Shown one piece after another: positions 33,789 to 42,032 of a stretch of DNA of 64,000 nt. Under the pieces are notes generated by a model. It searched no databases, was not told the DNA's origin, and was given only the letters and a program-made list of their open reading frames with translations. The stretch comes from Pseudomonas sp. Irchel 3H7. GTDB lineage: Bacteria > Pseudomonadota > Gammaproteobacteria > Pseudomonadales > Pseudomonadaceae. A program made the position numbers and the translations under genes. Location of the stretch: the NCBI RefSeq assembly GCF_900187605.1, contig NZ_FYEA01000010.1, positions 1-64,000 of the forward strand, given 5' to 3'. Every line of letters starts with the position of its first letter. The stretch's first letter is position 1.

Positions 33789-33927
33789 GCTATTAATGAC
33801 CGACTTATCGAAAGCATCTATCACGGATTAAAACCCTTTATTTACGGGGCTTTGCGAAACTAACGAAGCAACTTTTTGCGCAAAATAATTCATCATCGAC
33901 GGCATCAATCAGCTGTTCATTAACAGT

Positions 33928-33935
33928 GATTGGAC
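33928..33935 (+). promoter_or_regulatory. GATTRGAC site upstream of moaA
   Basis: TTCATTAACAGTGATTGGAC followed by GGCACTT lies about 80 bases before the moaA start. The core and the ACTT extension recur before fdhD and moaB. Confidence 0.65.
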
Positions 33936-34008
33936 GGCACTTAAAGTTAGCCATAACCTGCGCTGACCAAACTCCTTCAACCGGGGTTTTCATTCCTGCG
34001 AGGCTGTC

Positions 34009-35007
34009 ATGTCAGAGCGTGTCTTGATCGATGGTTACAACCGCCGCGTCGACTATCTGCGCATGTCGGTGACCGACCGCTGCGACTTCCGCTGCGTCTA
34101 TTGCATGGCCGAAGACATGCAGTTCCTGCCACGGCAACAAGTGCTGACGCTGGAGGAAATCTATCAACTGGCGCAGAGCTTTGTGGCGCTGGGGACGCGC
34201 AAGATTCGCCTGACCGGTGGCGAGCCGTTGATCCGCCCGGGCGTGGTCAAGCTCTGCGAGCAGATCGCCGCCCTGCCCGGCCTGCGCGAACTGTGCATGA
34301 CCACCAACGGCTCGCAACTGGGCAAACTCGCCGCGCCGCTGTTCGACGCCGGGGTCAAACGCCTGAACATCAGCCTCGACAGTCTTGATCCGCAGCGCTT
34401 CAAACAGATGACCCGCACCGGCGATCTGGCGCAGGTGATCAACGGCATCGATGCTGCGCGCAAGGCCGGTTTCACCCGCACTAAACTCAATGTCGTGGTG
34501 ATGCAGGGCCGTAACGATCAGGAGATCAACGATCTGGTCAGCTTCGCCATTGACCGTCAGCTCGACGTCTCTTTCATCGAAGAGATGCCGCTGGGGATCA
34601 TCAGTGAACACAGTCGCGCCGAGTCGTTTTTCTCCAGCGCCCAGGTGCGGGAAAAGATTGCCGAACGCTATACCCTGATCGACTCGGCCGAGTCGACGCA
34701 AGGCCCGTCGCGCTACTGGCGGCTGGCCGAAGCGCCGGAGATTCGTCTGGGTTTTATCTCACCGCACAGCCACAACTTTTGCGGCACCTGCAACCGCGTA
34801 CGCCTCACCGTCGAAGGGCGCCTGCTACTGTGTCTGGGTAACGAGCATTCGGTGGATCTGAAAGCGCTGCTGCGCGCCCACCCGGGCCAACCGCAGCGGC
34901 TGGAGAAAGCCATTGTCGAGGCGATGAAGCTCAAGCCGTATCGACATAATTTCGAAGTGAACGACGATGTTCAGGTTGTGCGCTTCATGAACATGACCGG
35001 CGGCTGA
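34009..35007 (+). CDS. moaA: GTP 3',8-cyclase, first step of molybdenum cofactor synthesis
   Basis: A 332-residue radical-SAM enzyme that, with MoaC, turns GTP into cyclic pyranopterin monophosphate. The N-terminal cluster motif CDFRCVYC (CxxxCxxC) binds the SAM cluster. The C-terminal cluster motif CGTC-x13-C near residues 261-278 binds the second 4Fe-4S cluster and GTP. It ends MNMTGG with the essential C-terminal Gly-Gly. Preceded by the shared GATTRGAC site and divergent from the molybdoenzyme gene. Confidence 0.97.
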   Translation: MSERVLIDGYNRRVDYLRMSVTDRCDFRCVYCMAEDMQFLPRQQVLTLEEIYQLAQSFVALGTRKIRLTGGEPLIRPGVVKLCEQIAALPGLRELCMTTNGSQLGKLAAPLFDAGVKRLNISLDSLDPQRFKQMTRTGDLAQVINGIDAARKAGFTRTKLNVVVMQGRNDQEINDLVSFAIDRQLDVSFIEEMPLGIISEHSRAESFFSSAQVREKIAERYTLIDSAESTQGPSRYWRLAEAPEIRLGFISPHSHNFCGTCNRVRLTVEGRLLLCLGNEHSVDLKALLRAHPGQPQRLEKAIVEAMKLKPYRHNFEVNDDVQVVRFMNMTGG

Positions 35008-35043
35008 TCCCGCCAGTTTCATCGGTTATCGGAACCGCACAGC

Positions 35044-35940
35044 ATGATCATCAGACCCAAGGTCAACCAGTTCGCCATCCTCTTCACCCTTAAGGGTTCG
35101 ATCGCCAAGCGCATTGCCCTGCGCACGTTGATGGTCACTCTGCTGGCTTCGGCCATCGTGCTGGTGGAAATCCTCCATCCGAGCAACTTCACCAAGGTCA
35201 ATGCCACGCCGTTTACCTTGCTCGGTTTGTCGCTGTCGATCTTCATGAATTTTCGCAACAACGCCTGTTATGACCGCTGGTATGAGGCGCGTAAAGCCTG
35301 GGGCGAAGTGATCGTGCACATTCGCTCGGTGATTCGTGAAACCCATGTGATCCGTGAATCGGCTGAGCGCAAGCCGTTGTTGCTCAATCTTTGTGGTTTT
35401 GCCCATGCGTTGAACGCGCGGTTGCGTAAAGAAAGCGAAGCGGATGCGAGCAGCCAATGGATCATGCCGAAACCTGATCCGCAGACGCCGGATTACAGCG
35501 GCCGCATTTTGCAGACGGTTGGCCAGCAGTGTTCCGATCTGCACCAGAACGGTGAGCTGACTGAGTGGCGCTACATGTTGCTGGCCAATCACCTGACCAG
35601 CCTGACCCAGGCGCAAGCCGTGTGCGAACGGATCAAGACCACGCCGCTGCCGTTTCCTTACACGCTGTTGCTGCACCGAACGATTTATCTGTTCTGCATC
35701 CTGCTGCCGTTCGCCATGGCCGAACCGCTGGGCTGGCTGACACCGCTGTTCACGGCGATCGTCAGCTACACGTTCTTTGGCCTCGATGCGATTGCCGATG
35801 AACTGGAAGACCCGTTTGGCCGCGACGAAAACGACCTGCCGACTGATGCGCTGGTACGCACCATCGAGCGCGACATCCTCGCCGAACTGGGCGCCGAAGT
35901 GCCGCCGGCGCTGAAGCCAGTGGATTATGTGCTGAGCTGA
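35044..35940 (+). CDS. Bestrophin-family ion channel
   Basis: A 298-residue inner-membrane protein. MIIRPKVNQFAILFTLKGSIAKRIALRT and LGLSLSIFMNFRNNACYDRWYEARKAWGEVI are the bacterial bestrophin signatures, and four hydrophobic helices are visible (about 35-55, 60-80, 215-240, 245-265). Bacterial homologues form pentameric channels for cations or anions. It lies 36 bases downstream of moaA on the same strand, so cotranscription is possible although no functional link is obvious. Confidence 0.88.
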   Translation: MIIRPKVNQFAILFTLKGSIAKRIALRTLMVTLLASAIVLVEILHPSNFTKVNATPFTLLGLSLSIFMNFRNNACYDRWYEARKAWGEVIVHIRSVIRETHVIRESAERKPLLLNLCGFAHALNARLRKESEADASSQWIMPKPDPQTPDYSGRILQTVGQQCSDLHQNGELTEWRYMLLANHLTSLTQAQAVCERIKTTPLPFPYTLLLHRTIYLFCILLPFAMAEPLGWLTPLFTAIVSYTFFGLDAIADELEDPFGRDENDLPTDALVRTIERDILAELGAEVPPALKPVDYVLS

Positions 35941-35959
35941 TCCGTACACCTCAAAACCC

Positions 35960-36587
35960 TGTGGGAGCTGGCTTGCCAACGATGAGGCCGTGTCAGCCAA
36001 CGTCAATGCCAACTGACCTGCCGCCATCGCTGGCAAGCCAGCTCCCACACGTTCTGTGTACATCCTCAACATCAAGCATCACCACAAATCATTGTGGGAG
36101 CTGGCTTGCCAGCGATGAGGCCGTGTCAGCCAACGTCAATGTGACTGACCTGCCGCCATCGCTGGCAAGCCAGCTCCCACAGGTTCTGTGTACATCCTCA
36201 ACATCAAGCATCACCACAAATCATTGTGGGAGCTGGCTTGCCAGCGATGAGGCAGTGTCAGCCAACGTCAATGCCAACTGACCTGCCGCCATCGCTGGCA
36301 AGCCAGCTCCCACACGTTCTGTGTACATCCTCAACATCAAGCATCACCACAAATCATTGTGGGAGCTGGCTTGCCAGCGATGAGGCTGTGTCAGCCAACA
36401 TCAATGCCAACTGACCTGCCGCCATCGCTGGCAAGCCAGCTCCCACAGGTTCTGTGTACATCCTCAACATCAAGCATCACCACAAATCATTGTGGGAACT
36501 GGCTTGCCAGCGATGAGGCCGTATCAGCCAACGTCAATGCCAACTGACATGCCGCCATCGCTGGCAAGCCAGCTCCCACACGTTCTG
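35960..36587. repeat. Tandem array of five REPIN units (132-133 bp period)
   Basis: Units start at about 35960, 36093, 36225, 36358 and 36491. Each holds two inverted REPs (TGTGGGAGCTGGCTTGCCAGC and its complement), an internal spacer with GTCAGCCAACGTCAATG, and a constant linker with TCTGTGTACATCCTCAACATC. Units differ at only a few positions, which means recent tandem amplification. The array fills the interval between two convergent genes; no gene is present in it. Confidence 0.95.
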
Positions 36588-36634
36588 TGTACACCGCGGA
36601 TATTGATGCCCCCACAGTTTGATTGGTGGTGAGG

Positions 36635-37840
36635 TCAGAAGAGTTCGTTGAACGGGATAAAGCGCAGCGGGTCGCCGAGGTTGTGCGTGCTGTTCTCGGG
36701 GATTTCCACCAGGCCATCGGCCCAGGTCGCGCCAAGCAGGACGCCGGAGCTTTGATTGGGATAGAGCACCGCACGCCCCGCCTCCAGCCTCACCCGCAGG
36801 TATTCACGGCGGCCGCCAGCCTTGTGCCAGTCGAAACCTGCATTGACCGTAAAACTCAGCGGCATGACATCTTCCACACCCTGAATACGCAGCAAATACG
36901 GCCGCGCCAACAAGCCAAACGTCACCAGCGCCGAGGTCGGATTGCCCGGTAAACCAATCACCGGCACCGTGCCAAAATGCCCGACCGTCAACGGTTTGCC
37001 AGGCTTGATCGCCAGTTTCCACAACAGCGGTTTGCCGCTGTCGCGCAGCACTTGCCCGAGGCAATCGGCATCCCCGGCTGACACGCCGCCCGTAGTCAGA
37101 ATCAGATCAACGCTTACTTGCAGTTGCTCAAGTTTGAGCCGCGTCTGCGCCGGGCGATCCGGGAGGATGCCGGCGTCGATCACCTCGCAGCCCAATTCCC
37201 GCAACCAGTGGCCGAGCAATACGCGGTTGCTGTTGTAGATGCTGCCGGGGCGCAACGGCTGACCCGGTTCGACCAGTTCATCACCGGTCGACAGCAGCGC
37301 CACACGCGGGCGACGCACCACGTGCAGTTGCGCCAGCCCTTGTCCGGCGGCGACTGCCAGTTCGAACGGCCCAAGGCGCTTGCCGGCGCGCAGCAGGATG
37401 TCGCCGACGCGATTTTCCTGACCTTGCGCGCGGATGTTCTGCCCCGCCTTCAGCGGCTGCAAGAAGCGCACGCGGCCGTCCTCCAGCACTTCGACGTTCT
37501 CCTGCATTTCGACGCAGGTGGCGCCGGGCGGCAGCGGCGCGCCGGTAAAAATCCGTGCGCAGGTGCCGGGCAGCAACGTGTCCGGTGCCAGCCCGGCGTA
37601 AACCTTCTGTGAGACCTTCAGCGGCTGTCGGTGCAGATCGGCGAGATTGAGCGCGTAACCGTCCATGGCACTGTTCGGCCACGGCGGCAAGTCGAGGGTC
37701 GCCACCAGATCACTGGCCAGCACCCGCCCACGCGCATCGTCGAGCGCCAACAGTTCGCTGTCGGCCAGACGTTGCTCATTGGCCATGCACAGCAATTGGT
37801 CGAGGGCGTCCTCGACCGGCATCAACGGTGCTTTGCTCAT
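36635..37840 (-). CDS. moeA: Molybdopterin molybdotransferase
   Basis: A 401-residue protein that inserts molybdate into adenylated molybdopterin. ALDDARGRVLASDLVATLDLPPWPNSAMDGYAL is the MoeA domain-I opening with the catalytic Asp. LLSTGDELVEPGQPLRPGSIYNSN and ILTTGGVSAGDADCL are the MPT-binding motifs, and VIGLPGNPTSALVTF is the GNP motif. It overlaps moaB by four bases (ATGA), so moaB-moeA is one translationally coupled unit. Confidence 0.96.
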   Translation of the reverse strand: MSKAPLMPVEDALDQLLCMANEQRLADSELLALDDARGRVLASDLVATLDLPPWPNSAMDGYALNLADLHRQPLKVSQKVYAGLAPDTLLPGTCARIFTGAPLPPGATCVEMQENVEVLEDGRVRFLQPLKAGQNIRAQGQENRVGDILLRAGKRLGPFELAVAAGQGLAQLHVVRRPRVALLSTGDELVEPGQPLRPGSIYNSNRVLLGHWLRELGCEVIDAGILPDRPAQTRLKLEQLQVSVDLILTTGGVSAGDADCLGQVLRDSGKPLLWKLAIKPGKPLTVGHFGTVPVIGLPGNPTSALVTFGLLARPYLLRIQGVEDVMPLSFTVNAGFDWHKAGGRREYLRVRLEAGRAVLYPNQSSGVLLGATWADGLVEIPENSTHNLGDPLRFIPFNELF

Positions 37841-38376
37841 CCGCGTGACCCGCAGGCTTGCACGGCTTTCAGGTGCGGGACGAAGTTGCATGGGCGATGA
37901 CGGTTGTCCAGCTGCTCGGCAAGAATGCCTTCCCACGCCGTGCGGCAAGCGCCGGTCGAGCCCGGCAGGCAGCACACCAGCGTGCCGTTCGACAGCCCGG
38001 CCAGCGCGCGGCTTTGCACGGTGGATGTACCGATATCCAGAATCGAAATCGCCCGGAACAGTTCGCCGAAGCCGTCAATCTGCTTATCAAACAAGCAGGC
38101 CACCGCTTCCGGCGTGCTGTCGCGACCAGTGAAACCCGTGCCGCCGGTGATCAGCACCACTTGAATACCTTCGTCGGCAATCCAGTTCGCTACCTGAGCG
38201 CGGATCTTGTACAGATCGTCCTTGAGCAAGTTGCGCTCGCTCAACGTATGACCGGCTTCCAGCAACCGACTGACCAGCAACTGGCCCGAGGTATCGCTGG
38301 CGTAATCGCGCGTATCGCTGACCGTCAGCACGGCAATATTCAGGGGGACAAACAGGGCATCGGCTTTGGCACTCAT
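37837..38376 (-). CDS. moaB: Molybdenum cofactor biosynthesis protein B (MPT adenylyltransferase-like)
   Basis: A 179-residue MogA/MoaB-fold protein. LNIAVLTVSDTRDYASDTSGQLL is the conserved N-terminal strand, VVLITGGTGFTGRDSTPEA the nucleotide/MPT motif, and CCLPGSTGACRTAWEGIL the C-terminal motif. It activates molybdopterin by adenylation, or is a MogA surrogate. It is the first gene of the moaB-moeA unit and faces the LysR gene across 289 bases that hold two GATTRGAC sites. Confidence 0.94.
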   Translation of the reverse strand: MSAKADALFVPLNIAVLTVSDTRDYASDTSGQLLVSRLLEAGHTLSERNLLKDDLYKIRAQVANWIADEGIQVVLITGGTGFTGRDSTPEAVACLFDKQIDGFGELFRAISILDIGTSTVQSRALAGLSNGTLVCCLPGSTGACRTAWEGILAEQLDNRHRPCNFVPHLKAVQACGSRG

Positions 38377-38439
38377 GGCAGTTCTCCGGCAGCAGTCAAT
38401 CAACATTGCCGAGCAGCCTAAGTGCCACTTATGAGTACT

Positions 38440-38447
38440 GTCTAATC
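38440..38447 (-). promoter_or_regulatory. GATTRGAC site upstream of moaB
   Basis: On the minus strand, CAGAGTGATTAGACAGTACT lies about 65 bases before the moaB start. Core and ACT extension match the other sites in the cluster. Confidence 0.6.
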
Positions 38448-38555
38448 ACTCTGGCCAACCACATTATCGACCGGCTCTATCGGTGCCTTTCACGTTGTTC
38501 AGGGCCAGTAAAACCGGGCCTGATAGAGCTGATCGATAGTGCCTTAAATACTTCC

Positions 38556-38563
38556 GATTGGAC
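38556..38563 (+). promoter_or_regulatory. GATTRGAC site upstream of the LysR gene
   Basis: CCGATTGGACGAACAACT lies about 105 bases before the regulator's start. It shares the core with the sites before moaA, moaB, fdhD and the FdhF/YdeP gene, and would allow autoregulation. Confidence 0.55.
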
Positions 38564-38665
38564 GAACAACTGTTCAAGTGAGATCGTCGCACCCTGCGCG
38601 TTTCGTGCGTCTCGCGCATCCGCGTCAATACTCAATCAAAAAATCCCCATCGAGCAGGTGCCATC

Positions 38666-39565
38666 GTGGACATCAAACAACTCAAGTTCCTGATCGCGCT
38701 GGACGAAACCCGCCACTTCGGCCAGGCCGCCGCACGCTGCCACATCACCCAACCGACGTTGTCGATGCGCCTGCGTAATCTCGAAGATGAGCTGGATCTG
38801 GTGCTGGTCAACCGTGGCCAGCGCTTTGAAGGGTTCACTCAGGCCGGCGAACGCGTGCTGGCCTGGGCGCGCACCTTGCTCGCCGCGCATGACGGTTTGT
38901 TCGCCGAAGCGGCGGCGTGTCGCGGGCAACTGGTGGGTAGCTTGCGTCTGGGTCTGGTGCCGCTGAGCAGCTTCAACCCGGTCAATTACATTCAGGGTTT
39001 GTCGGGGACGTATCCGGAGTTGAAGTTCAGCCTGTCATCGCTCAGTTCCGACGAGATCATCGCCGGGCTGGGCAACAATCAGCTTGATCTGGGCGTCTGC
39101 TATCTGGACCACGTCAACCCGAACTATTTCGAATTTTTCGAAATCGGCGAGACCCGCGTCGGCCTGCTCTACGACAACCGCCACTTCCATTTCGAAGGCT
39201 CGGAAATGAGCTGGGAAGACGCCGCCGAGTTACCGCTGGGGATGATCACCGCCGGCATGCATTACCGTAAATCCATCGACTTGAGCTTCCGCAGCCGTGG
39301 GCTCAGCCCGCAGCCGATCATGGAAAGCGACTCGACCTATCAGCTGTTGCAGGCGATTCACCAAGGCTTCTGCTGCGCGATCATGCCGCTGGACAGCGGG
39401 CTTGAGGAGCCGATCGAGCACCTGTCGTTCATGCAGTTGCCGGATGCCAGCGTGCTGGCGCCGCTAGGCCTGGTGATGCGCAAGACCGAGCCGCGTTCGG
39501 CGATTGCCGAGAAGTGTTTTGCCGAGGCGCGGAAGTTGTTTGGGGTTGAGGTTTCTGCCGAATAA
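38666..39565 (+). CDS. LysR-family regulator in the molybdenum cofactor cluster
   Basis: A 299-residue LysR protein. MDIKQLKFLIALDETRHFGQAAARCHITQPTLSMRLRNLEDELDLVLVNRG (residues 1-51) is the DNA-binding domain. The C-terminal domain has a long central segment (LGNNQLDLGVCYLDHVNPNYFEFFEIGE). It starts with GTG at 38666; no closer ATG fits. It sits in the middle of the mo/fdh genes, and the GATTRGAC motif lies before it and the four other units. It is therefore the best candidate for the cluster's regulator. The effector is unknown; formate, molybdate or a redox signal are possible. Confidence 0.9.
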   Translation: MDIKQLKFLIALDETRHFGQAAARCHITQPTLSMRLRNLEDELDLVLVNRGQRFEGFTQAGERVLAWARTLLAAHDGLFAEAAACRGQLVGSLRLGLVPLSSFNPVNYIQGLSGTYPELKFSLSSLSSDEIIAGLGNNQLDLGVCYLDHVNPNYFEFFEIGETRVGLLYDNRHFHFEGSEMSWEDAAELPLGMITAGMHYRKSIDLSFRSRGLSPQPIMESDSTYQLLQAIHQGFCCAIMPLDSGLEEPIEHLSFMQLPDASVLAPLGLVMRKTEPRSAIAEKCFAEARKLFGVEVSAE

Positions 39566-39673
39566 GCAAGGGTGAATGTCCCGGCCTCATCGCCGGCAAG
39601 CCAGCGATGGGGCCTGACCAGCCAAGACAAATCCTGGTTGATCGACCAAAGCAATCACCACATCGGAACAAGC

Positions 39674-39681
39674 GATTGGAC
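39674..39681 (+). promoter_or_regulatory. GATTRGAC site upstream of fdhD
   Basis: AAGCGATTGGACGCACTTTT lies about 60 bases before the fdhD start. It is the closest match to the moaA site, sharing GATTGGAC and a following CACTT. A degenerate REP remnant lies just upstream (39582-39604). Confidence 0.65.
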
Positions 39682-39736
39682 GCACTTTTAACGCCCCCGT
39701 AGCCTGAACACTCTTCAGCGCTTCGGGACTTTTCAG

Positions 39737-40582
39737 ATGCTCTGCCACGTCGAAACCCTCACAGAATCCACCAGCGAACCCAACGCCCCCGCGCCACAAC
39801 CGGCGCAAGTGGCGTTTCGCGAATACCTGCCCGCCGCAGCCATCTCCCACGCCGCGCTGGCTTCGGAAATCGCCCTCGCCATCACCTACAACGGCCTGAG
39901 CCAAGCGGTGATGATGGTCTCGCCCGGTAACCTCGAAGACTTCATCCGTGGCTTCAGCCTGAGCAACGCGATCATCGACAGCGTCGACGAGATCTACGAC
40001 ATCCGCCTCACGCATTTCGATCAGGCCTGTCAGGCCGATGTGCAGATTTCCAGCCGGGCGTTCTGGGCCCTCAAGGATCATCGTCGGCAAATGACCGGCA
40101 CCAGTGGCTGCGGCATCTGCGGCGTCGAAGCGCTTGAGCAGGCGTTGCCGCAACTGCAGATTCTGCAACCGTCAGCACTGCCGCCGGCCGAACATTTCGA
40201 CGGCATCCGCCAACGCATCGAAGCCGCTCAACAACTGGCGCGCAGCAGCGGTGCCTTGCATGCCGCGCTGTACTTCGACGCCGACGGTGAAGCGCTGTTG
40301 TGCCGCGAAGACATTGGCCGCCACAACGCCCTCGACAAGCTGATCGGCGCGATGCAACTCGATGCCATCGACGCCGCTGAAGGTTTCGTCGTGGTCACCA
40401 GCCGTTGCAGCCTCGAACTGATTCACAAAGCCGTGCGCGCCCGCCTCGGCACCCTCGTCAGTCTGTCCGCGCCTACCGCGTTGACCGTGCGCTGGGCACT
40501 CAAACACCGACTCAATCTGATCCATGTACCGCACCGCAACGCCCCGCGAATTTACAGCCCGATCCAGGAGTTTTCCGCATGA
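39737..40582 (+). CDS. fdhD: Formate dehydrogenase accessory sulfurtransferase
   Basis: A 281-residue FdhD protein that passes sulfur from a cysteine desulfurase to the molybdenum cofactor. GTSGCGICGVEALEQ carries the essential CxxC. The segments LCREDIGRHNALDKLIGAM and TSRCSLELIHKAVRARLGTLVSLSAPTALTV are the family's GDP/cofactor-binding signatures. It starts the fdhD-moaCDE operon and overlaps moaC by four bases. Its client is probably the FdhF/YdeP-type enzyme encoded 6 kb away. Confidence 0.95.
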   Translation: MLCHVETLTESTSEPNAPAPQPAQVAFREYLPAAAISHAALASEIALAITYNGLSQAVMMVSPGNLEDFIRGFSLSNAIIDSVDEIYDIRLTHFDQACQADVQISSRAFWALKDHRRQMTGTSGCGICGVEALEQALPQLQILQPSALPPAEHFDGIRQRIEAAQQLARSSGALHAALYFDADGEALLCREDIGRHNALDKLIGAMQLDAIDAAEGFVVVTSRCSLELIHKAVRARLGTLVSLSAPTALTVRWALKHRLNLIHVPHRNAPRIYSPIQEFSA

Positions 40583-41064
40583 GCCACACCCTCACCCACC
40601 TTGACGATCAGGGCCGCGCCAACATGGTCGACGTCAGCGACAAAGCCGCGACCCGCCGCGAAGCCAGCGCGCAAGCCTGGGTGCAGATGCGCCCGCAAAC
40701 CCTGCAAATGATCCAGGCCAACGGTCACCCGAAAGGCGATGTCTTCGCGGTGGCGCGGATCGCCGGCATCCAGGCCGCCAAACGTACCCACGAGCTGATC
40801 CCGCTGTGTCATGCGCTGCTGCTCAGTTCGATTCACGTCGAACTCACGGCCTGCGAACCGGACCGCGTGCAGATCACCAGCACCTGCCGCCTCACCGGCC
40901 AGACCGGCGTCGAACTCGAAGCGTTGACCGCCGCCAGCGTTGCCGCGTTGACCATTTACGACATGTGCAAAGCGGTGGACCGGGCCATGGTTATCGGCGA
41001 TATCCGCCTGCTCAGCAAACAGGGCGGTCGCTCGGGACACTTTCAATGGGAGGACGCGCAATGA
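40579..41064 (+). CDS. moaC: Cyclic pyranopterin monophosphate synthase
   Basis: A 161-residue MoaC. NMVDVSDKAATRREASAQAWVQM, HELIPLCHALLLSSIHVEL and GVELEALTAASVAALTIYDMCKAVDRAM are the conserved blocks, with catalytic Lys and Asp in the last one. It completes cPMP formation from MoaA's product. ATGA overlaps both at its start (with fdhD) and its end (with moaD) show tight translational coupling. Confidence 0.96.
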   Translation: MSHTLTHLDDQGRANMVDVSDKAATRREASAQAWVQMRPQTLQMIQANGHPKGDVFAVARIAGIQAAKRTHELIPLCHALLLSSIHVELTACEPDRVQITSTCRLTGQTGVELEALTAASVAALTIYDMCKAVDRAMVIGDIRLLSKQGGRSGHFQWEDAQ

Positions 41065-41312
41065 TCCTGATCAACTACTTCGCCAGCTACCGTGACCGGC
41101 TCAATCTGGGCGGTGAAAAAATTCCGCTGACTGACACGCTGGGCTGCGTGGAAGACGTGCGGCAAATGCTCATGCAGCGCGGCGATCTGTGGCGTGAAGT
41201 GCTCGGCGCCGGCAACCTGATGTGCGCGGTGAATCAGGAGTTGTGTCAGCCGAGTCAGGTGATTGAGGATTTCGATGAAATCGCGTTTTTCCCGCCAGTG
41301 ACCGGAGGTTGA
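41061..41312 (+). CDS. moaD: Molybdopterin synthase sulfur carrier subunit
   Basis: An 83-residue ubiquitin-like protein ending in FPPVTGG. The terminal Gly-Gly is thiocarboxylated and donates sulfur in molybdopterin synthesis. It opens MILINYFASYRDRLNLGGE, the family's first strand. It overlaps moaC by four bases and is followed after three bases by moaE, its partner subunit. Confidence 0.95.
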   Translation: MILINYFASYRDRLNLGGEKIPLTDTLGCVEDVRQMLMQRGDLWREVLGAGNLMCAVNQELCQPSQVIEDFDEIAFFPPVTGG

Positions 41313-41315
41313 TCG

Positions 41316-41777
41316 ATGGCTATTCGCGTCCAGCACAAAAGCTTCGACGTCGGCCAGTTGACGGCTGATCTGCACGCGCGCAATCCACGGGTCGGCGCGG
41401 TGGTGAATTTCGTTGGTTATGTGCGTGATCTGAATGTTGGTCAGAGCGTGAATGAATTGTTTCTGGAGCACTATCCAGGCATGACCGAAAAAGCCCTCGA
41501 ACAGATCGCCGAAGAGGCCCGCGAGCGCTGGCCGCTGTTGGGTGTGGAGATTGTGCATCGGGTCGGTGCGTTGTCGGTGAGTGAGCCGATTGTGTTTGTC
41601 GGGGTCAGCAGCAAGCATCGGCATATGGCGTTCGAGGCGTGCGCGTTCATCATGGACGTGCTCAAGACCCGTGCGCCGTTCTGGAAGCGCGAGACTACGC
41701 CTGAGGGTTCTCACTGGGTCGAGGGCCGTGAGAGCGATAGGGATGCGGCGTTGCGCTGGAGCCTGGCGCATGCCTGA
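41316..41777 (+). CDS. moaE: Molybdopterin synthase catalytic subunit
   Basis: A 153-residue MoaE. VGAVVNFVGYVRDLNVGQSVNELFLEHYPGMTEKALEQI, VEIVHRVGALSVSEPIVFVGVSSKHRHMAFEACAFIMD and PFWKRETTPEGSHWVEG are the conserved active-site blocks with the catalytic Lys. With MoaD it converts cPMP to molybdopterin. A repeat element begins 11 bases past its stop. Confidence 0.96.
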   Translation: MAIRVQHKSFDVGQLTADLHARNPRVGAVVNFVGYVRDLNVGQSVNELFLEHYPGMTEKALEQIAEEARERWPLLGVEIVHRVGALSVSEPIVFVGVSSKHRHMAFEACAFIMDVLKTRAPFWKRETTPEGSHWVEGRESDRDAALRWSLAHA

Positions 41778-41788
41778 AAAGCAAAAGC

Positions 41789-41979
41789 CCCTCACCCTAG
41801 CCCTCCCGAAACGTCGGACCGCCCCAAGGGAGAGGGGACTGATTGGGGGATATTGCAGAGATTCACCGACTTGAAAGATTGGCTCTGAATCCATAATCGA
41901 CTCGATTTTTCAGGTCGATGGATAACGCCAGACACCTCGGTCGGCCCCCTCTCCCTCTGGGAGAGGGCTGGGGTGAGGG
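41789..41979. repeat. Complete copy (191 bp) of the CCCTCACCC/GGGTGAGGG element
   Basis: It shows the same ends and internal landmarks as the copies at 14712 and 18195: GACTGATTGGGGGATATTG, CGACTTGAAAG, GAATCCATAATCGACTCG, TTTCAGGTCGATGGATAACG. The CCCGAAACGTCGGACCG insert is in the left arm here. It lies between moaE and chrA. Confidence 0.85.
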
Positions 41980-42032
41980 TTAAAAGTCTGATTAGATAGC
42001 CACTCCGCCAGGATTCAACTCCGGAGTCTCGC

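Noticed and set aside
35961..36547. Short frames encoding MGAGLPAMRxCQPTSMPTDLPPS-like peptides in the REP array
   Set aside because: They are translations of the REP palindromes, repeated wherever REPs occur; no ribosome sites.
35960..36587. Regular repeats resembling a CRISPR array
   Set aside because: The period is 132-133 bp, the unit is a REPIN, the spaces between are themselves near-identical, and there are no cas genes.
41988..42000. GATTAGAT string upstream of chrA as a sixth member of the GATTRGAC set
   Set aside because: The final C of the core is replaced by T and there is no ACTT tail; chrA is not part of the molybdenum pathway.
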